64,000 nucleotides of DNA from contig NZ_CP170198.1 in NCBI RefSeq assembly GCF_042434915.1, forward strand, positions 3,596,001 to 3,660,000, read 5' to 3'. Source of the stretch: Aquimarina sp042434915 (GTDB taxonomy: Bacteria; Bacteroidota; Bacteroidia; Flavobacteriales; Flavobacteriaceae). Positions 48,793 through 59,300 of the stretch are shown here, piece after piece; the stretch's first letter is position 1; each line of letters starts with the position of its first letter. The notes beneath the pieces were generated by a model. That model saw only the letters and a program-made list of their open reading frames with translations. It searched no databases and had not been told where the DNA came from. The position numbers and the translations under genes are program-made.

Positions 48793-49734
48793 ATGAGACC
48801 AAAAGCAAATCTTCCTTTTGTATGGGATAAAATATCTTCTGAAATAAAATCTCTCCCGGAATTGTTGAAAACAAAGCCTCAAATCATTAAAGAGTTACTT
48901 GCTGTTCATGGAGCTATACTTTTTAAATCTTTTGAAATTTATGACGCTGAAAAACTAGAAACTTGTGTCAATGCTTTTCCTGGTAATTCAATGGATTATG
49001 TTGATGGTAATTCACCTCGCACCAAATTACAAGGGAAAGTGTATACATCAACAGAGCATCCAGCTGAAGAGTTTATTTCTTTACATAATGAACTTTCTTA
49101 TGGAAGTCAATGGCCTAGTTTTATTTTCTTTTGTTGCGAAACCGCTCCAATGAAAGGAGGTGGTACTGTAGTTGCTGATAGTAGAGCTATCTTATTTGAT
49201 CTTTCAGAAAATACCAAGAAGGTGTTCAAGGAAAAAGGGGTGGAGTATATTCGAAATTTGCATAGCGGTTTTGGAGCAGGCCCTTCCTGGAAAGATACGT
49301 TTGAAACAAGCCAAAAAGGAGAGGTAGAGAATTACTGTAAGGTAAATGATATTTTATATACCTGGAATGATGATGATAGTCTCCGGCTTGTTCAAAGACG
49401 AAAAGCTATTATCCAACATCCTATAACAAATGAGGAAGTTTGGTTCAATCAAGCAGATCAGTTTCACCCAAGTACCAATTCGACAGAAGTTTACGAAGCG
49501 TTAATGGAGATATATGAAGAAGACCCTACAAGCATGCCTCAGTATGCAACCTTTTGCGGTGGTGATGAGATTCCTTTAGAAATGTTAGAGGAAATTCGGT
49601 CTGTTGCAAAAAATAATATGGTAACATTTAAATGGGAAAAGGGCGATTTGATGCTAGTTGATAATATACTTACCGCTCATGGGCGAATGCCTTTTGAAGG
49701 ACCTCGAAAGATCCTAGTATCTATGTCTTCGTAA
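48793..49734 (+). CDS. TauD/SyrP-like Fe(II)/2-oxoglutarate dioxygenase, probable aspartyl beta-hydroxylase
   Basis: This 313-residue protein belongs to the TauD/TfdA fold. The iron-binding motif HxE is at LHNELSYG (His98, Glu100), the distal His at TAHGRMPF (His296), and a 2-oxoglutarate-binding Arg follows in GPRKILVSM. HxE rather than HxD and the HNELSY string are typical of SyrP-like enzymes, which hydroxylate the beta carbon of carrier-bound Asp in syringomycin-type pathways. The gene sits 27 bases after NRPS-5, which has an Asp-specific module, so the likely substrate is the aspartyl thioester on T1 of NRPS-5. Asp specificity is inferred from the neighbour, not visible in this protein alone. 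Confidence 0.87.
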   Translation: MRPKANLPFVWDKISSEIKSLPELLKTKPQIIKELLAVHGAILFKSFEIYDAEKLETCVNAFPGNSMDYVDGNSPRTKLQGKVYTSTEHPAEEFISLHNELSYGSQWPSFIFFCCETAPMKGGGTVVADSRAILFDLSENTKKVFKEKGVEYIRNLHSGFGAGPSWKDTFETSQKGEVENYCKVNDILYTWNDDDSLRLVQRRKAIIQHPITNEEVWFNQADQFHPSTNSTEVYEALMEIYEEDPTSMPQYATFCGGDEIPLEMLEEIRSVAKNNMVTFKWEKGDLMLVDNILTAHGRMPFEGPRKILVSMSS

Positions 49735-50022
49735 CAAAATATTTACTATAAGAGGTAAATGACTTTAGTTCTTCGTAAAAATTATTTAATCTAATACCTT
49801 TATTCAGGTAGAGCGTAATTATAACACCTCGAAATAATTTAGTCAATAGCTTTGTATCCTATATTAAACAATTTGACAATTTAAAATATCTCTAATTATT
49901 TATTTTGATACTAGTTTGAGAAAACGTCGGATTATATCTTTTTATATCACTTTCGAATCGATATTCGAATGCCTCTAAATAAATTTCATCACAAAAGTAT
50001 CATTACACTTAAAAAATTAAAA

Positions 50023-53000
50023 ATGAAAAATAATAATAGTTCATTAAAGTTAAATAAAGAAAACATCGAGGATGTTTATCCCATGAATGATATCCAGAGA
50101 GGAATGATATACACTACATTGAGGAATCCTGGAAGTGCCGTTTATCATGATCAATTTGTGTTTTATGTTCCTTTAATTAAAGATTCTAATCGCTTCAAAA
50201 AAGCATTAGAACTGATGGTGGATATACATCCAATCCTAAGAACCAGTTTTGATTTAGAATCTTATAATGAACAGATTCAAATACTACACAGACAAATTGA
50301 TCCGATTTTAGAGTTTGAAGATTTAACCTCTTATAAAGAACAAGAACAACAAGAAGAATATATTAAAGAGTTTATGCTAGCAGAACGGTTCAAACCTTAT
50401 GATTTTAGTAAGGCTCCGCTATGGCGAATTAAGCTCTTTAATGTGAATAGTAAAAGTACGGTTTATTTAATTCAATTTCATCATGCTATTCTAGATGGTT
50501 GGAGCATGGCTTCATTTAATACTCAGCTCTTTAATATTTATTCGAGATTAGAAACTGAACCTGTATATATTCCTGAAAAACTAAGCTTTACGGTTAAAGA
50601 TGCAGTGATAGAAGAAGTAGTAGAAAAGAAAAATCCTACAACAATTAAATTCTGGAAAGATAGATTAATTGGACATAATAAATTAAATATTTTTTCAAAA
50701 AAGGAAACTTTTGAATCTTATAGAGTGTTCATTAATGCAGAGATTACTAAGAAATTAAAGCAACATTCAATAGATCATGAATTACGTTATAGAGATATGA
50801 TTTTTGGAGCTTTTGTCTACGTATTAAAACTAATTTCTTTTCAAGATGACTTCGTATTAGGAATGGTTTCTAATACGAGACCTCCTATTGAAGATAGCGA
50901 TAGACTTTTAGGATGTTTTTTAAATACTTTACCCATGAGACTCTCTTTGAAAGAGTTTGAAAATCTAACATGGTTAGAGTTTTTCAGAGCAATGGATAAT
51001 GAAATGAAAGTCCTTAAAACAAAAGACAGATCTACCTTATATGATATAACTAAAATTGTTGGAAAAGAACGAAGTATTGAAAACCCTTTCTTCGATATAA
51101 TTTACAATTATATTGACTTTTATAATGTTTATAAAGATCTAAAGGTTTCTGATTCGGATTCAAAACATTTTAAAAGTAGAAAATCTAAATTGAAATCTTT
51201 TGAGGTAACAAATACTTATTTGGATATTAATATTATTGATATCTATAGTAGGTCTATTGAACTGCATTTAAAATTAACAAGAGAGTTTGAGTTTGAATAT
51301 TCTTTGGCAGACATATGTGACTATGTTGAAAATATTTTAACACAATATTTAGAAAATCCCAATGCAAAAGTTAAAGATACGTCTCTTCTTTCTGTAAAAG
51401 AATTAAGACAAATAAAGGAGTTTAATATAACAGAAGCAGTATATACTGAGGATACTACAGTATTAGGCTTAATGGCTACTCATGTAAAGGAAGAAGGAAA
51501 AGCTCCTGCGGTAAGTTTTGAAGGTACTACAATGATTTATAGAGATCTTGATGAGCAGTCCAACCAATTAGCCAACTATCTTGTTAAGAATTACAAGATA
51601 GAAAAAAATGATTTGGTAGGTGTACGACTTGATCGGAGCCAGGATATGTTGATTTCAATTTTAGGGGTTCTAAAATCGGGAGGTGCCTATATCCCTATTG
51701 ATACACAGTATCCCGAGGAACGGGTTCTTTATATTGAGCAGGATAGTAATTACAAAGTGTGTATAGATGCTAGTTTTATTGCGAGTTTTAGAGCAGCCCA
51801 ATCAGGTCTTAGTAAAGGGGGCTTAGATTTAAATTTAAAAGGTTCAGATGTAGCATATGGTATTTATACTTCTGGCTCTACGGGTAACCCCAAAGGAGTA
51901 CTGAATACGCATGCAGGTCTATACAACCGATTACTATGGATGCGAGATGATTTGGGTGTTGATAGAAGCGATGTCATTTTACAGAAGACTCCTTATACCT
52001 TTGATGTTTCGGTTTGGGAGTTATTAATGCCTAGCATTACGGGTTGTGAATTGGTCTTCGCAAAACCAGAAGGTCATAAAGATCCTCTATATCTTCAGCA
52101 GATTATCGAGGATTCAAGAATAACGATTACACATTTTGTTCCATCGATGTTGGGCATATTTTTGGAGAATTTAACTCCAGAAACCTGTAGAAGTTTGCGT
52201 CACGTAGTTTGTAGTGGAGAAGCCTTACCTAGTAGTATGGTAGAAGAATTTAAGCAAAAACTTCCTTGGGTTCGGATTCATAATTTGTATGGTCCTACAG
52301 AGGCTGGTATAGATGTCACTTCTATAGACTTAACCGATGTAGATACCAAAGAAAAAGGCGTAAGTATAGGAAAGCCTGTTGCTAATACTAAGATTTATAT
52401 AGTAGACAAGAATTTATTAGAGCAACCCATCGGAGTTCCAGGAGAATTATTGATAGAGGGTATTCAGGTAGCACAGGGCTATTTGAACCGTCCTGATCTC
52501 AATTCTGATAAATTTATAACAAGTCCATTTACCAAAGGAGCTCGGATTTATCGTACGGGTGATTTGGCGAGATGGTTGCCAAATGGAGAGATTGCTTATA
52601 TCGGTAGGATAGATGATCAGGTAAAAATACGCGGTAATCGTATAGAATTAGGAGAGATAGAAAGCAAGATGCAATCCTCTGGATATGTAGATAATGCAGT
52701 TGTAATGGTAAGAGGAGAAAGTTCGAGGAAATATTTAGTAGGCTATGTGATTGCCAAAGAAGAATATACAGAGGATGCCTTATATGATTATTTGACTACT
52801 CATTTACCAGATTATATGGTTCCCAGCCAGATACTGATTCTAGAAGAGCTTCCATTAACATCGAGTGGCAAGGTGGATCGTAAGGTCTTACTTGCTATGG
52901 AGGATGATCATGTAGTATCAGATCAATATGTAGCTGCTAGAAATGAGATGGAAGAAGGGTTGGTGCGAATCTGGGAAGAAGTGCTAGAATATGAGGGAGT

Positions 53001-56000
53001 TGGCGTTCGTAGTAATTTTTTTAGGATAGGCGGTGATTCTATCCTCTCGATACGATTGATAAGTAAGATCAATAATAAATATGATACAAGCCTCACAATA
53101 GCACAGTTATATGAATCAAATACTATAGAAGGATTATGTGATGAAATTCAGTTGGTTAATGGTGATGATCTATCCAAAATTAAAGCACAAAAAAAGAAGA
53201 TAGAAAATGATATTCATCAATTAAAGGAAAGCGTTCTTCAGAAAATTGACGATCCTGAAAACATAGAAGATGTTTATCCTATGAGGGATATACAGAAAGG
53301 AATGGTTTTAGCATCTTTATTAAATCCTTCTGCTGGTACTTATCATGATCAATTTGTTTTTAATGTTCCTAAATTGAATATAACTATATTCAAAGAGATA
53401 CTTTCAAAACTTGTGAAAAAACATTCTGCTTTAAGAACCAGCTTTAATATTGGAGATTTTAATAGTGAAGTTCAAATTGTATTAAAAGAAGTAGATTTTG
53501 ATATTACCAGAATAGATATTCAAGATTTGGATATTTCAGGACAAAAAGACTTTGTGAATAGATTTATGGAATCCGAACGTGTAAAATCATTTGATTTTGA
53601 TACTGCCCCTCTTTGGAACATGAATCTGTTTACGGTTTCAGAAAATAATGAAGTTTTATTATTTCAGTTTCATCATGCTATATTAGATGGATGGAGCCAA
53701 GCTTCGCTTTATACAGAATTGTTTAAAGGTTATGAACAATATATTTTAGGAGAAAAGGAAAGTATTGAAATAAAACCTCTTAAATCGAGTAATAAACAAG
53801 CCGTTGTTGAAGAAATTTTTGGAAATAATAATTCTATTAATAAAGAATTTTGGAATAAGGAATTGAATGGATTGAATAAGATAAGCCTTTTTAAAACTAA
53901 GCCAGTATATGAACAATATAAAAAGGAATATGACAAAATATTTAGAGATCAGTTAACATCTAAATGCAAAAATGATGATTTGGCATTAAAATCAGTTATT
54001 TATGGAACTCTATATTATATTATTCATTTGTTATCCAATCAGGATAATTTTATAATGGGTTCGGTAGATAATAATCGGCCATTAATAGAAGATGGAGAAA
54101 AGTTATTGGGTTGTTTTTTGAATACGCTTCCTGTAAAAAGTGAAATTGACGTTAGTGATACTTGGGGAGAATATTTTAAAAAAATAGATCATAAATTTAA
54201 TTATATAAAAAAGAATGACCGTTTAACTCTTAATGAAATAAAAAAAACTATATCCAAAGATTCTTCTGATACTTCACCCATTTTTAATATACTATTTAAT
54301 TATTTAGATTTTCATGTTCGAAAAGAACTAGATGCCAAGTTTCAAACAAATGGAAAAGAAGATGGTTATTTGCAAAAACTGGGTATAAAATCATTTGAAT
54401 CAACTAATACATTCTTAGATATGGACGTAAATATGTCTGGGAACGACGGATTTACTTTAAATTATACGCTTCAAAGAGAATTAAAAAACAATTTTACCTT
54501 AGAGAGAATTAATGAGCTTATAGAGAATATACTCCAAAATTATCTAAATAATTCAGAAAGTAAAATTAAAGATACAGATATTGTTTTAACAAAAGAAAAG
54601 GACTTAATAGAATCAGGATTTAATAAACCTTCTGAAGGTCAATTTGAAAATACAATAATCGATTTATTTGAAGAAACAGTTCAAAATTATAAATTAAAAA
54701 CAGCGATTATTGATGAAGACGCCTCATTTACTTATGAGCAGTTAAGTAGTGAGGTCAATAGATTTGCTCATTTTCTTAACGTCAAATATAAATTAAGACA
54801 TTCAGATGTTATAGGTTTAGAACTTCAGAATAGTGATTACGCCATCGTTTCTATTATGGCTATTCTTAAATTAGGAGGAACATATGTACCTATTGATATA
54901 GATTTTTCATTGCATAGAAAAGAATATATTCTTAATGATTGTAATTGTAAATTTGTAATTAATGATGCTATCATTAGCGAATTCATTAAAGAAAGACTTG
55001 ATTATAACTCTGAATTTGATAAAGAAAAGATAGACTATAATGATGCCGCATATATCATATATACTTCTGGATCTACAGGTAAACCTAAAGGTGTTCCTAT
55101 TACACATGAATCCTTAGTAGACTATTCGTTAACATTTAAAAATTATATTCAGATAACAGATAAAGATATTATTCTTCAGCACGCTAGTTTATCCTTCGAT
55201 GCTTCTGTTGAGGAGATTTTTCCTACATTAATTAGTGGGGCAAAAATGATAATTAATAAAAACAAAAATGATTTTTCAGAAATTTTAAATATTTGTAAAA
55301 AAGAAGAGGTCTCTATTTTATCTACAAGCCCCTTCTTAGTTCAGTACCTAAATGAAAATTTTATTGAAGAGACATATAATTTACGTGCAGTAATTAGTGG
55401 AGGAGATGTTTTACAACCCAATTACATGGATAAAGTTTGGGATAAAATTGATATATATAATTCTTACGGACCAACAGAAAGTACTGTTTGCGCTACTTTT
55501 TATAAAGTTGATAAGCTGAGTACAAATATCCCAATAGGAAAACCTATAAACAACAGGCAGGTTTATATTCTTTCACCTTCATCTGATAAGCTAATGCCGA
55601 TTGGTTTTATTGGAGAAATATGTATTGGGGGACTTGGCTTGACAAAAGGATATTTGAACAGGGAAGAAGAAACTCGTAAAAAAATTATAGATAATCCATT
55701 TGAATCAGATACCAAATTATACAGAACAGGGGATTTAGGAAGATATTTGGCTGATGGAAATATTGAATTTTTAGGAAGAAGTGACCTGCAAGTTAATGTT
55801 AGAGGAATAAGAATAGAGCTAGAGGAAATAGAAGTAAGTATTTTAAATACGGGATATGTCAAGAATGTGGGAGTTCTAGTCGATGGAGAAGGAGAAAATA
55901 AGAGAATAATAGCTTTTGTTGTTCCTAATGCTAATTATAATAAAGAAGCACTAAAAGAAACCTTATTAGCCTATTTGCCAAAATATATGATACCTAGTAT

Positions 56001-56370
56001 TTTTGTAGAAAAAGATATGCTCCAATTAACTTTTAATGGAAAAGTTGATAGAGATAGTCTTAAGGACTTCAAGGTAGAAAATTCACAAAATAGTGCCAAG
56101 ACATTTCCTAGGAATGAATTGGAAATAAGATTATCATCAATTTGGCAAAGTGTGCTTGGCATACCTGAAATAGGAGTTTTGGACAATTTTTTTGAAATAG
56201 GAGGTAATTCTATTTTAGTAATGAAATTTAAGCATAGTCTAGAAAAAGAATTTGATGTATCCATTAATATAGTTGATTTGTTTAATTACACGACTATCGA
56301 AGATCAAGCTAAATTGTTTGAACAAGAAAAATTAGCTGAAAATGAAATTATAGAAGAACTTAAATTTTAA
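50023..56370 (+). CDS. NRPS-6: C-A-T-C-A-T, predicted Ser / Lys
   Basis: The ATG at 50023 gives 2,115 residues starting just before the C-domain motif NIEDVYPMNDIQRGM. An in-frame ATG at 49969 would add 18 residues and cannot be excluded. There is no docking domain. C1 has FHHAILDGWS near 153, A1 is at about 465-945, T1 IGGDSIL is near 1003, C2 has FHHAILDGWS near 1217, A2 is at about 1535-2005, and T2 IGGNSIL is near 2060. The codes read DVWHVSLIDK (Ser) for A1 and DAESIGSVCK (lysine, as I recall for bacitracin BacB) for A2. A1 is a mosaic: its middle resembles A3 of NRPS-5 while its end plus T1 is almost identical to A2-T2 of NRPS-5. A 234-288-base gap without an obvious promoter precedes the gene. 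Confidence 0.93.
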   Translation: MKNNNSSLKLNKENIEDVYPMNDIQRGMIYTTLRNPGSAVYHDQFVFYVPLIKDSNRFKKALELMVDIHPILRTSFDLESYNEQIQILHRQIDPILEFEDLTSYKEQEQQEEYIKEFMLAERFKPYDFSKAPLWRIKLFNVNSKSTVYLIQFHHAILDGWSMASFNTQLFNIYSRLETEPVYIPEKLSFTVKDAVIEEVVEKKNPTTIKFWKDRLIGHNKLNIFSKKETFESYRVFINAEITKKLKQHSIDHELRYRDMIFGAFVYVLKLISFQDDFVLGMVSNTRPPIEDSDRLLGCFLNTLPMRLSLKEFENLTWLEFFRAMDNEMKVLKTKDRSTLYDITKIVGKERSIENPFFDIIYNYIDFYNVYKDLKVSDSDSKHFKSRKSKLKSFEVTNTYLDINIIDIYSRSIELHLKLTREFEFEYSLADICDYVENILTQYLENPNAKVKDTSLLSVKELRQIKEFNITEAVYTEDTTVLGLMATHVKEEGKAPAVSFEGTTMIYRDLDEQSNQLANYLVKNYKIEKNDLVGVRLDRSQDMLISILGVLKSGGAYIPIDTQYPEERVLYIEQDSNYKVCIDASFIASFRAAQSGLSKGGLDLNLKGSDVAYGIYTSGSTGNPKGVLNTHAGLYNRLLWMRDDLGVDRSDVILQKTPYTFDVSVWELLMPSITGCELVFAKPEGHKDPLYLQQIIEDSRITITHFVPSMLGIFLENLTPETCRSLRHVVCSGEALPSSMVEEFKQKLPWVRIHNLYGPTEAGIDVTSIDLTDVDTKEKGVSIGKPVANTKIYIVDKNLLEQPIGVPGELLIEGIQVAQGYLNRPDLNSDKFITSPFTKGARIYRTGDLARWLPNGEIAYIGRIDDQVKIRGNRIELGEIESKMQSSGYVDNAVVMVRGESSRKYLVGYVIAKEEYTEDALYDYLTTHLPDYMVPSQILILEELPLTSSGKVDRKVLLAMEDDHVVSDQYVAARNEMEEGLVRIWEEVLEYEGVGVRSNFFRIGGDSILSIRLISKINNKYDTSLTIAQLYESNTIEGLCDEIQLVNGDDLSKIKAQKKKIENDIHQLKESVLQKIDDPENIEDVYPMRDIQKGMVLASLLNPSAGTYHDQFVFNVPKLNITIFKEILSKLVKKHSALRTSFNIGDFNSEVQIVLKEVDFDITRIDIQDLDISGQKDFVNRFMESERVKSFDFDTAPLWNMNLFTVSENNEVLLFQFHHAILDGWSQASLYTELFKGYEQYILGEKESIEIKPLKSSNKQAVVEEIFGNNNSINKEFWNKELNGLNKISLFKTKPVYEQYKKEYDKIFRDQLTSKCKNDDLALKSVIYGTLYYIIHLLSNQDNFIMGSVDNNRPLIEDGEKLLGCFLNTLPVKSEIDVSDTWGEYFKKIDHKFNYIKKNDRLTLNEIKKTISKDSSDTSPIFNILFNYLDFHVRKELDAKFQTNGKEDGYLQKLGIKSFESTNTFLDMDVNMSGNDGFTLNYTLQRELKNNFTLERINELIENILQNYLNNSESKIKDTDIVLTKEKDLIESGFNKPSEGQFENTIIDLFEETVQNYKLKTAIIDEDASFTYEQLSSEVNRFAHFLNVKYKLRHSDVIGLELQNSDYAIVSIMAILKLGGTYVPIDIDFSLHRKEYILNDCNCKFVINDAIISEFIKERLDYNSEFDKEKIDYNDAAYIIYTSGSTGKPKGVPITHESLVDYSLTFKNYIQITDKDIILQHASLSFDASVEEIFPTLISGAKMIINKNKNDFSEILNICKKEEVSILSTSPFLVQYLNENFIEETYNLRAVISGGDVLQPNYMDKVWDKIDIYNSYGPTESTVCATFYKVDKLSTNIPIGKPINNRQVYILSPSSDKLMPIGFIGEICIGGLGLTKGYLNREEETRKKIIDNPFESDTKLYRTGDLGRYLADGNIEFLGRSDLQVNVRGIRIELEEIEVSILNTGYVKNVGVLVDGEGENKRIIAFVVPNANYNKEALKETLLAYLPKYMIPSIFVEKDMLQLTFNGKVDRDSLKDFKVENSQNSAKTFPRNELEIRLSSIWQSVLGIPEIGVLDNFFEIGGNSILVMKFKHSLEKEFDVSINIVDLFNYTTIEDQAKLFEQEKLAENEIIEELKF
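52706..53030 (+). repeat. 325-bp repeat copy 2 (end of A1 and T1 of NRPS-6)
   Basis: Identical to 45038-45362. Synonymous sites are also identical, unlike the rest of the two modules, which points to a recent recombination or gene conversion. Confidence 0.85.
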
Positions 56371-56376
56371 AAAATC

Positions 56377-59300
56377 ATGAATGATTCTATAGCAATTATA
56401 GGGGTGTCTTTTGATTTACCCAATATTAAAAACTGGGAGGATTTAAAAGCATCTTTATACGATAAGAATACATATATCGATGAAATGCCTAAAGAGCGAT
56501 TAAAAGAAATCGAATTAGTATTTGGCAATATTGAAATGGCTAAGTCGGGTTATCTGGCAGAAATAGATAAGTTTGATAATGCGTATTTTGGCTTTACTGA
56601 AAGAGAATCTTTGAGACTATTTCCAGAACATCGTCTTTTTTTGACCAATGCAGTCAAGGCTTGCTATCATGCAGGGTATGCAGAGGCATCTTTGAAAGGG
56701 TCAAAAACAGGTATTTTTTATACCAGCTCTAAATCTGCTTATCAGAACTATACTAATTATTCTGACTTATCATTTAATAGTTTTGATATCATAGAAGGGA
56801 TTGAAGGTACAAGATTAGCAAAATACTTGGATGTAAGAGGACCTGTAGTTTCAGTAAATACAACATGTTCTTCTTCTTTGGTTGCTATAAATGTCGCAAA
56901 ACAAAGTTTAAACGCTCATGAATGTGATATGGCAATCGTGGGAGGTGTTAAAACACTAGCTCTTACTAAAGAAAATGTTTTGAATAATGTTGTTCAGTCT
57001 AAAAAAGAGGCATGTAGACCTTTTGACCAAAATGCTGATGGAACAATGAATGGAGAAGGAGCTATATTTTTTGTGCTTAAGCGCTACGAGCAGGCTATTA
57101 AAGACAAAGATGCAATTTTAGCAGAAATAAAGGGGGCTGCAGTAAATCATGGAGGAAATAGGATATCAAGTTTAACAGCTCCTAGTTCTGAAGCACAAAA
57201 AGAAGTAATTGTACAGGCGTGGGAAAATTCAAAAGTAGACGTAGAAAAAATGAGGTATATAGAAGCTCATGGTACTGGCACTATTTTGGGTGACCCAATT
57301 GAAGTAGAAGCTATAAAACAAGCTCTTTCTCAATTAAACTCTTCTCGTAAAAACATTCCATTTGCAGTAAGTTCTTTTAAAGGTCAAATAGGCCATCTGG
57401 ATTATTTAAGTGGATTAGCTGGTGTACTTAGGTTAGTTGCTGCATTAAATTTCAAAGTTATTCCGATTCAGTCTAATTTTAATAAGTTGAATGAATATTT
57501 TGACTTAGAAGAAACAGGTTTATATGTTCCCACAATTGCCGAAGATTGGACTAGTAAAGATAAGGAGCGAATAGGAGGTGTTAGTAGTTTTGGATTAACA
57601 GGTACAAATGTACATCTTGTTCTGTCTAAAAACGATGCAAACAATACTATAAAAACACCAGATAAGCAAGAATTGAAGTATCTTCAAATAAGTCATGATA
57701 ACAGTCATAAACTAAAGTCTTATAAAGAGTATCTAATAGAGAAAATTGATAATATAGATTGCGATGAAGATATATATAAACTGTGTTCAAAACTCAACAG
57801 AGTTTTTCAGATAAATAAAGAAAATCAGGGAATAATTTATTCTTCCAAAGAGTCATTAATTACATCCCTAAAGGCAAAAAAAACTAATTCGGTTGATGAA
57901 AAGCTTTTTTTGCTATTGGATTTAAATATCCTTCACTATTCAAAAGAGTTCATTGAATCAATATTCATTGAAAATTTGTTTATTAAAGAGCAGTGGGATC
58001 AGAATGTTTCTTTAGAATTAAACAAGATACAAAATCAATATGCCTTAAATATTTTATTTCAATTTACTATTTATAAATATGTCTTCAATAAACTTGGAGT
58101 AAAAGTAAAACTTATAACATCACAAGAAGATAGTGCAATAAATAAATTGATTAAGTCAGAAATTTCAGTAAGAGAAATAATTGAGAAAACAAGCGAAGAA
58201 AAAGAACTTAATAATCCCTTTGATGAAAATCAATTTAAGAAATATTTAGGACAAACTTCTCTTATTAGGAATGTTGTTATAATTGATTTTTCAAATAAAA
58301 ATCAGAGTAGGTTTAACAACTTGAAATTAGATTATATTTATGGAGATCTTTCTAATAATGACAGATTTTTACTTTATACCAATATGTTAGAGTCAGGAGT
58401 AGATTCTCTTAAATCAGGTTTTACTTCTGAATACAATAATATAGAACTTCCTTATTTTAGCCCTAAACGATTTTGGCCAGAAGTTAAAAAAAGCTTTCTA
58501 AATACTAAGGATATAGTCAAAAGTACCTCGAAAAAAGAGGGAACTAACGCTAAAATATTTAATAAAAAAGAAATAAAGGTTATACTTAATAAAGTTTGGT
58601 CTTCTATTTTAGACATGAATGATTTTAATGAGGAGGAAGATTTTTTTGAGTTAGGAGGAACATCAATTTCAGCATTGGATATGATTGATGAGATCGAAAA
58701 AAGTATAAAGGGAATAAAAATACTGTATGAAGAAATTTATTCGTATGCTACTGTAAATAAACTCACAGATTTAATTTATGTACAATTAGAAAATATTTCA
58801 AGCTCTATTAAAGAACAAAAAAATGAAAACCATAGAATAGACGAAAGCCAAATAAATAGTATTGTTAAAAATTCTTGGGTTTCAATTCTTGATTTTGATA
58901 ATTTTAGTGATGATGAAGACTTTTTTGAGCTAGGAGGAACATCACTTTCAGCATTAGATATGATTGATGAGATCGAAAAAAATATAGAAGGAATAAAAAT
59001 CTTATATGAAGAAATATACTCATACTCAACAGTATCAAAACTTGTAAAAAAAATAGTTTTTCAGTTGCAAAATGATAAAATAATAACAAATTTAAATAAT
59101 GATAAATTAGACCCAATACTAAGAAAACAAAAATATGAGAATCTACTAGATAATATAAGTAAAGAAGAATTTTCGAAATATACGCCACAAAATATTTTGA
59201 TAACTGGAGCAACAGGGTTAGTAGGGGCTGCCATGGTTAGTTATCTGCATACAAATACAAAAGCAAAACTTTATTGTATTGTACAGAAAAAAGATTTCAA

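Noticed and set aside
49735..50022. Possible promoter or gene in the gap before NRPS-6
   Set aside because: No TAnnTTTG with proper spacing and no supported frame; only a short inverted TCGAAT/ATTCGA near 49952 was seen.
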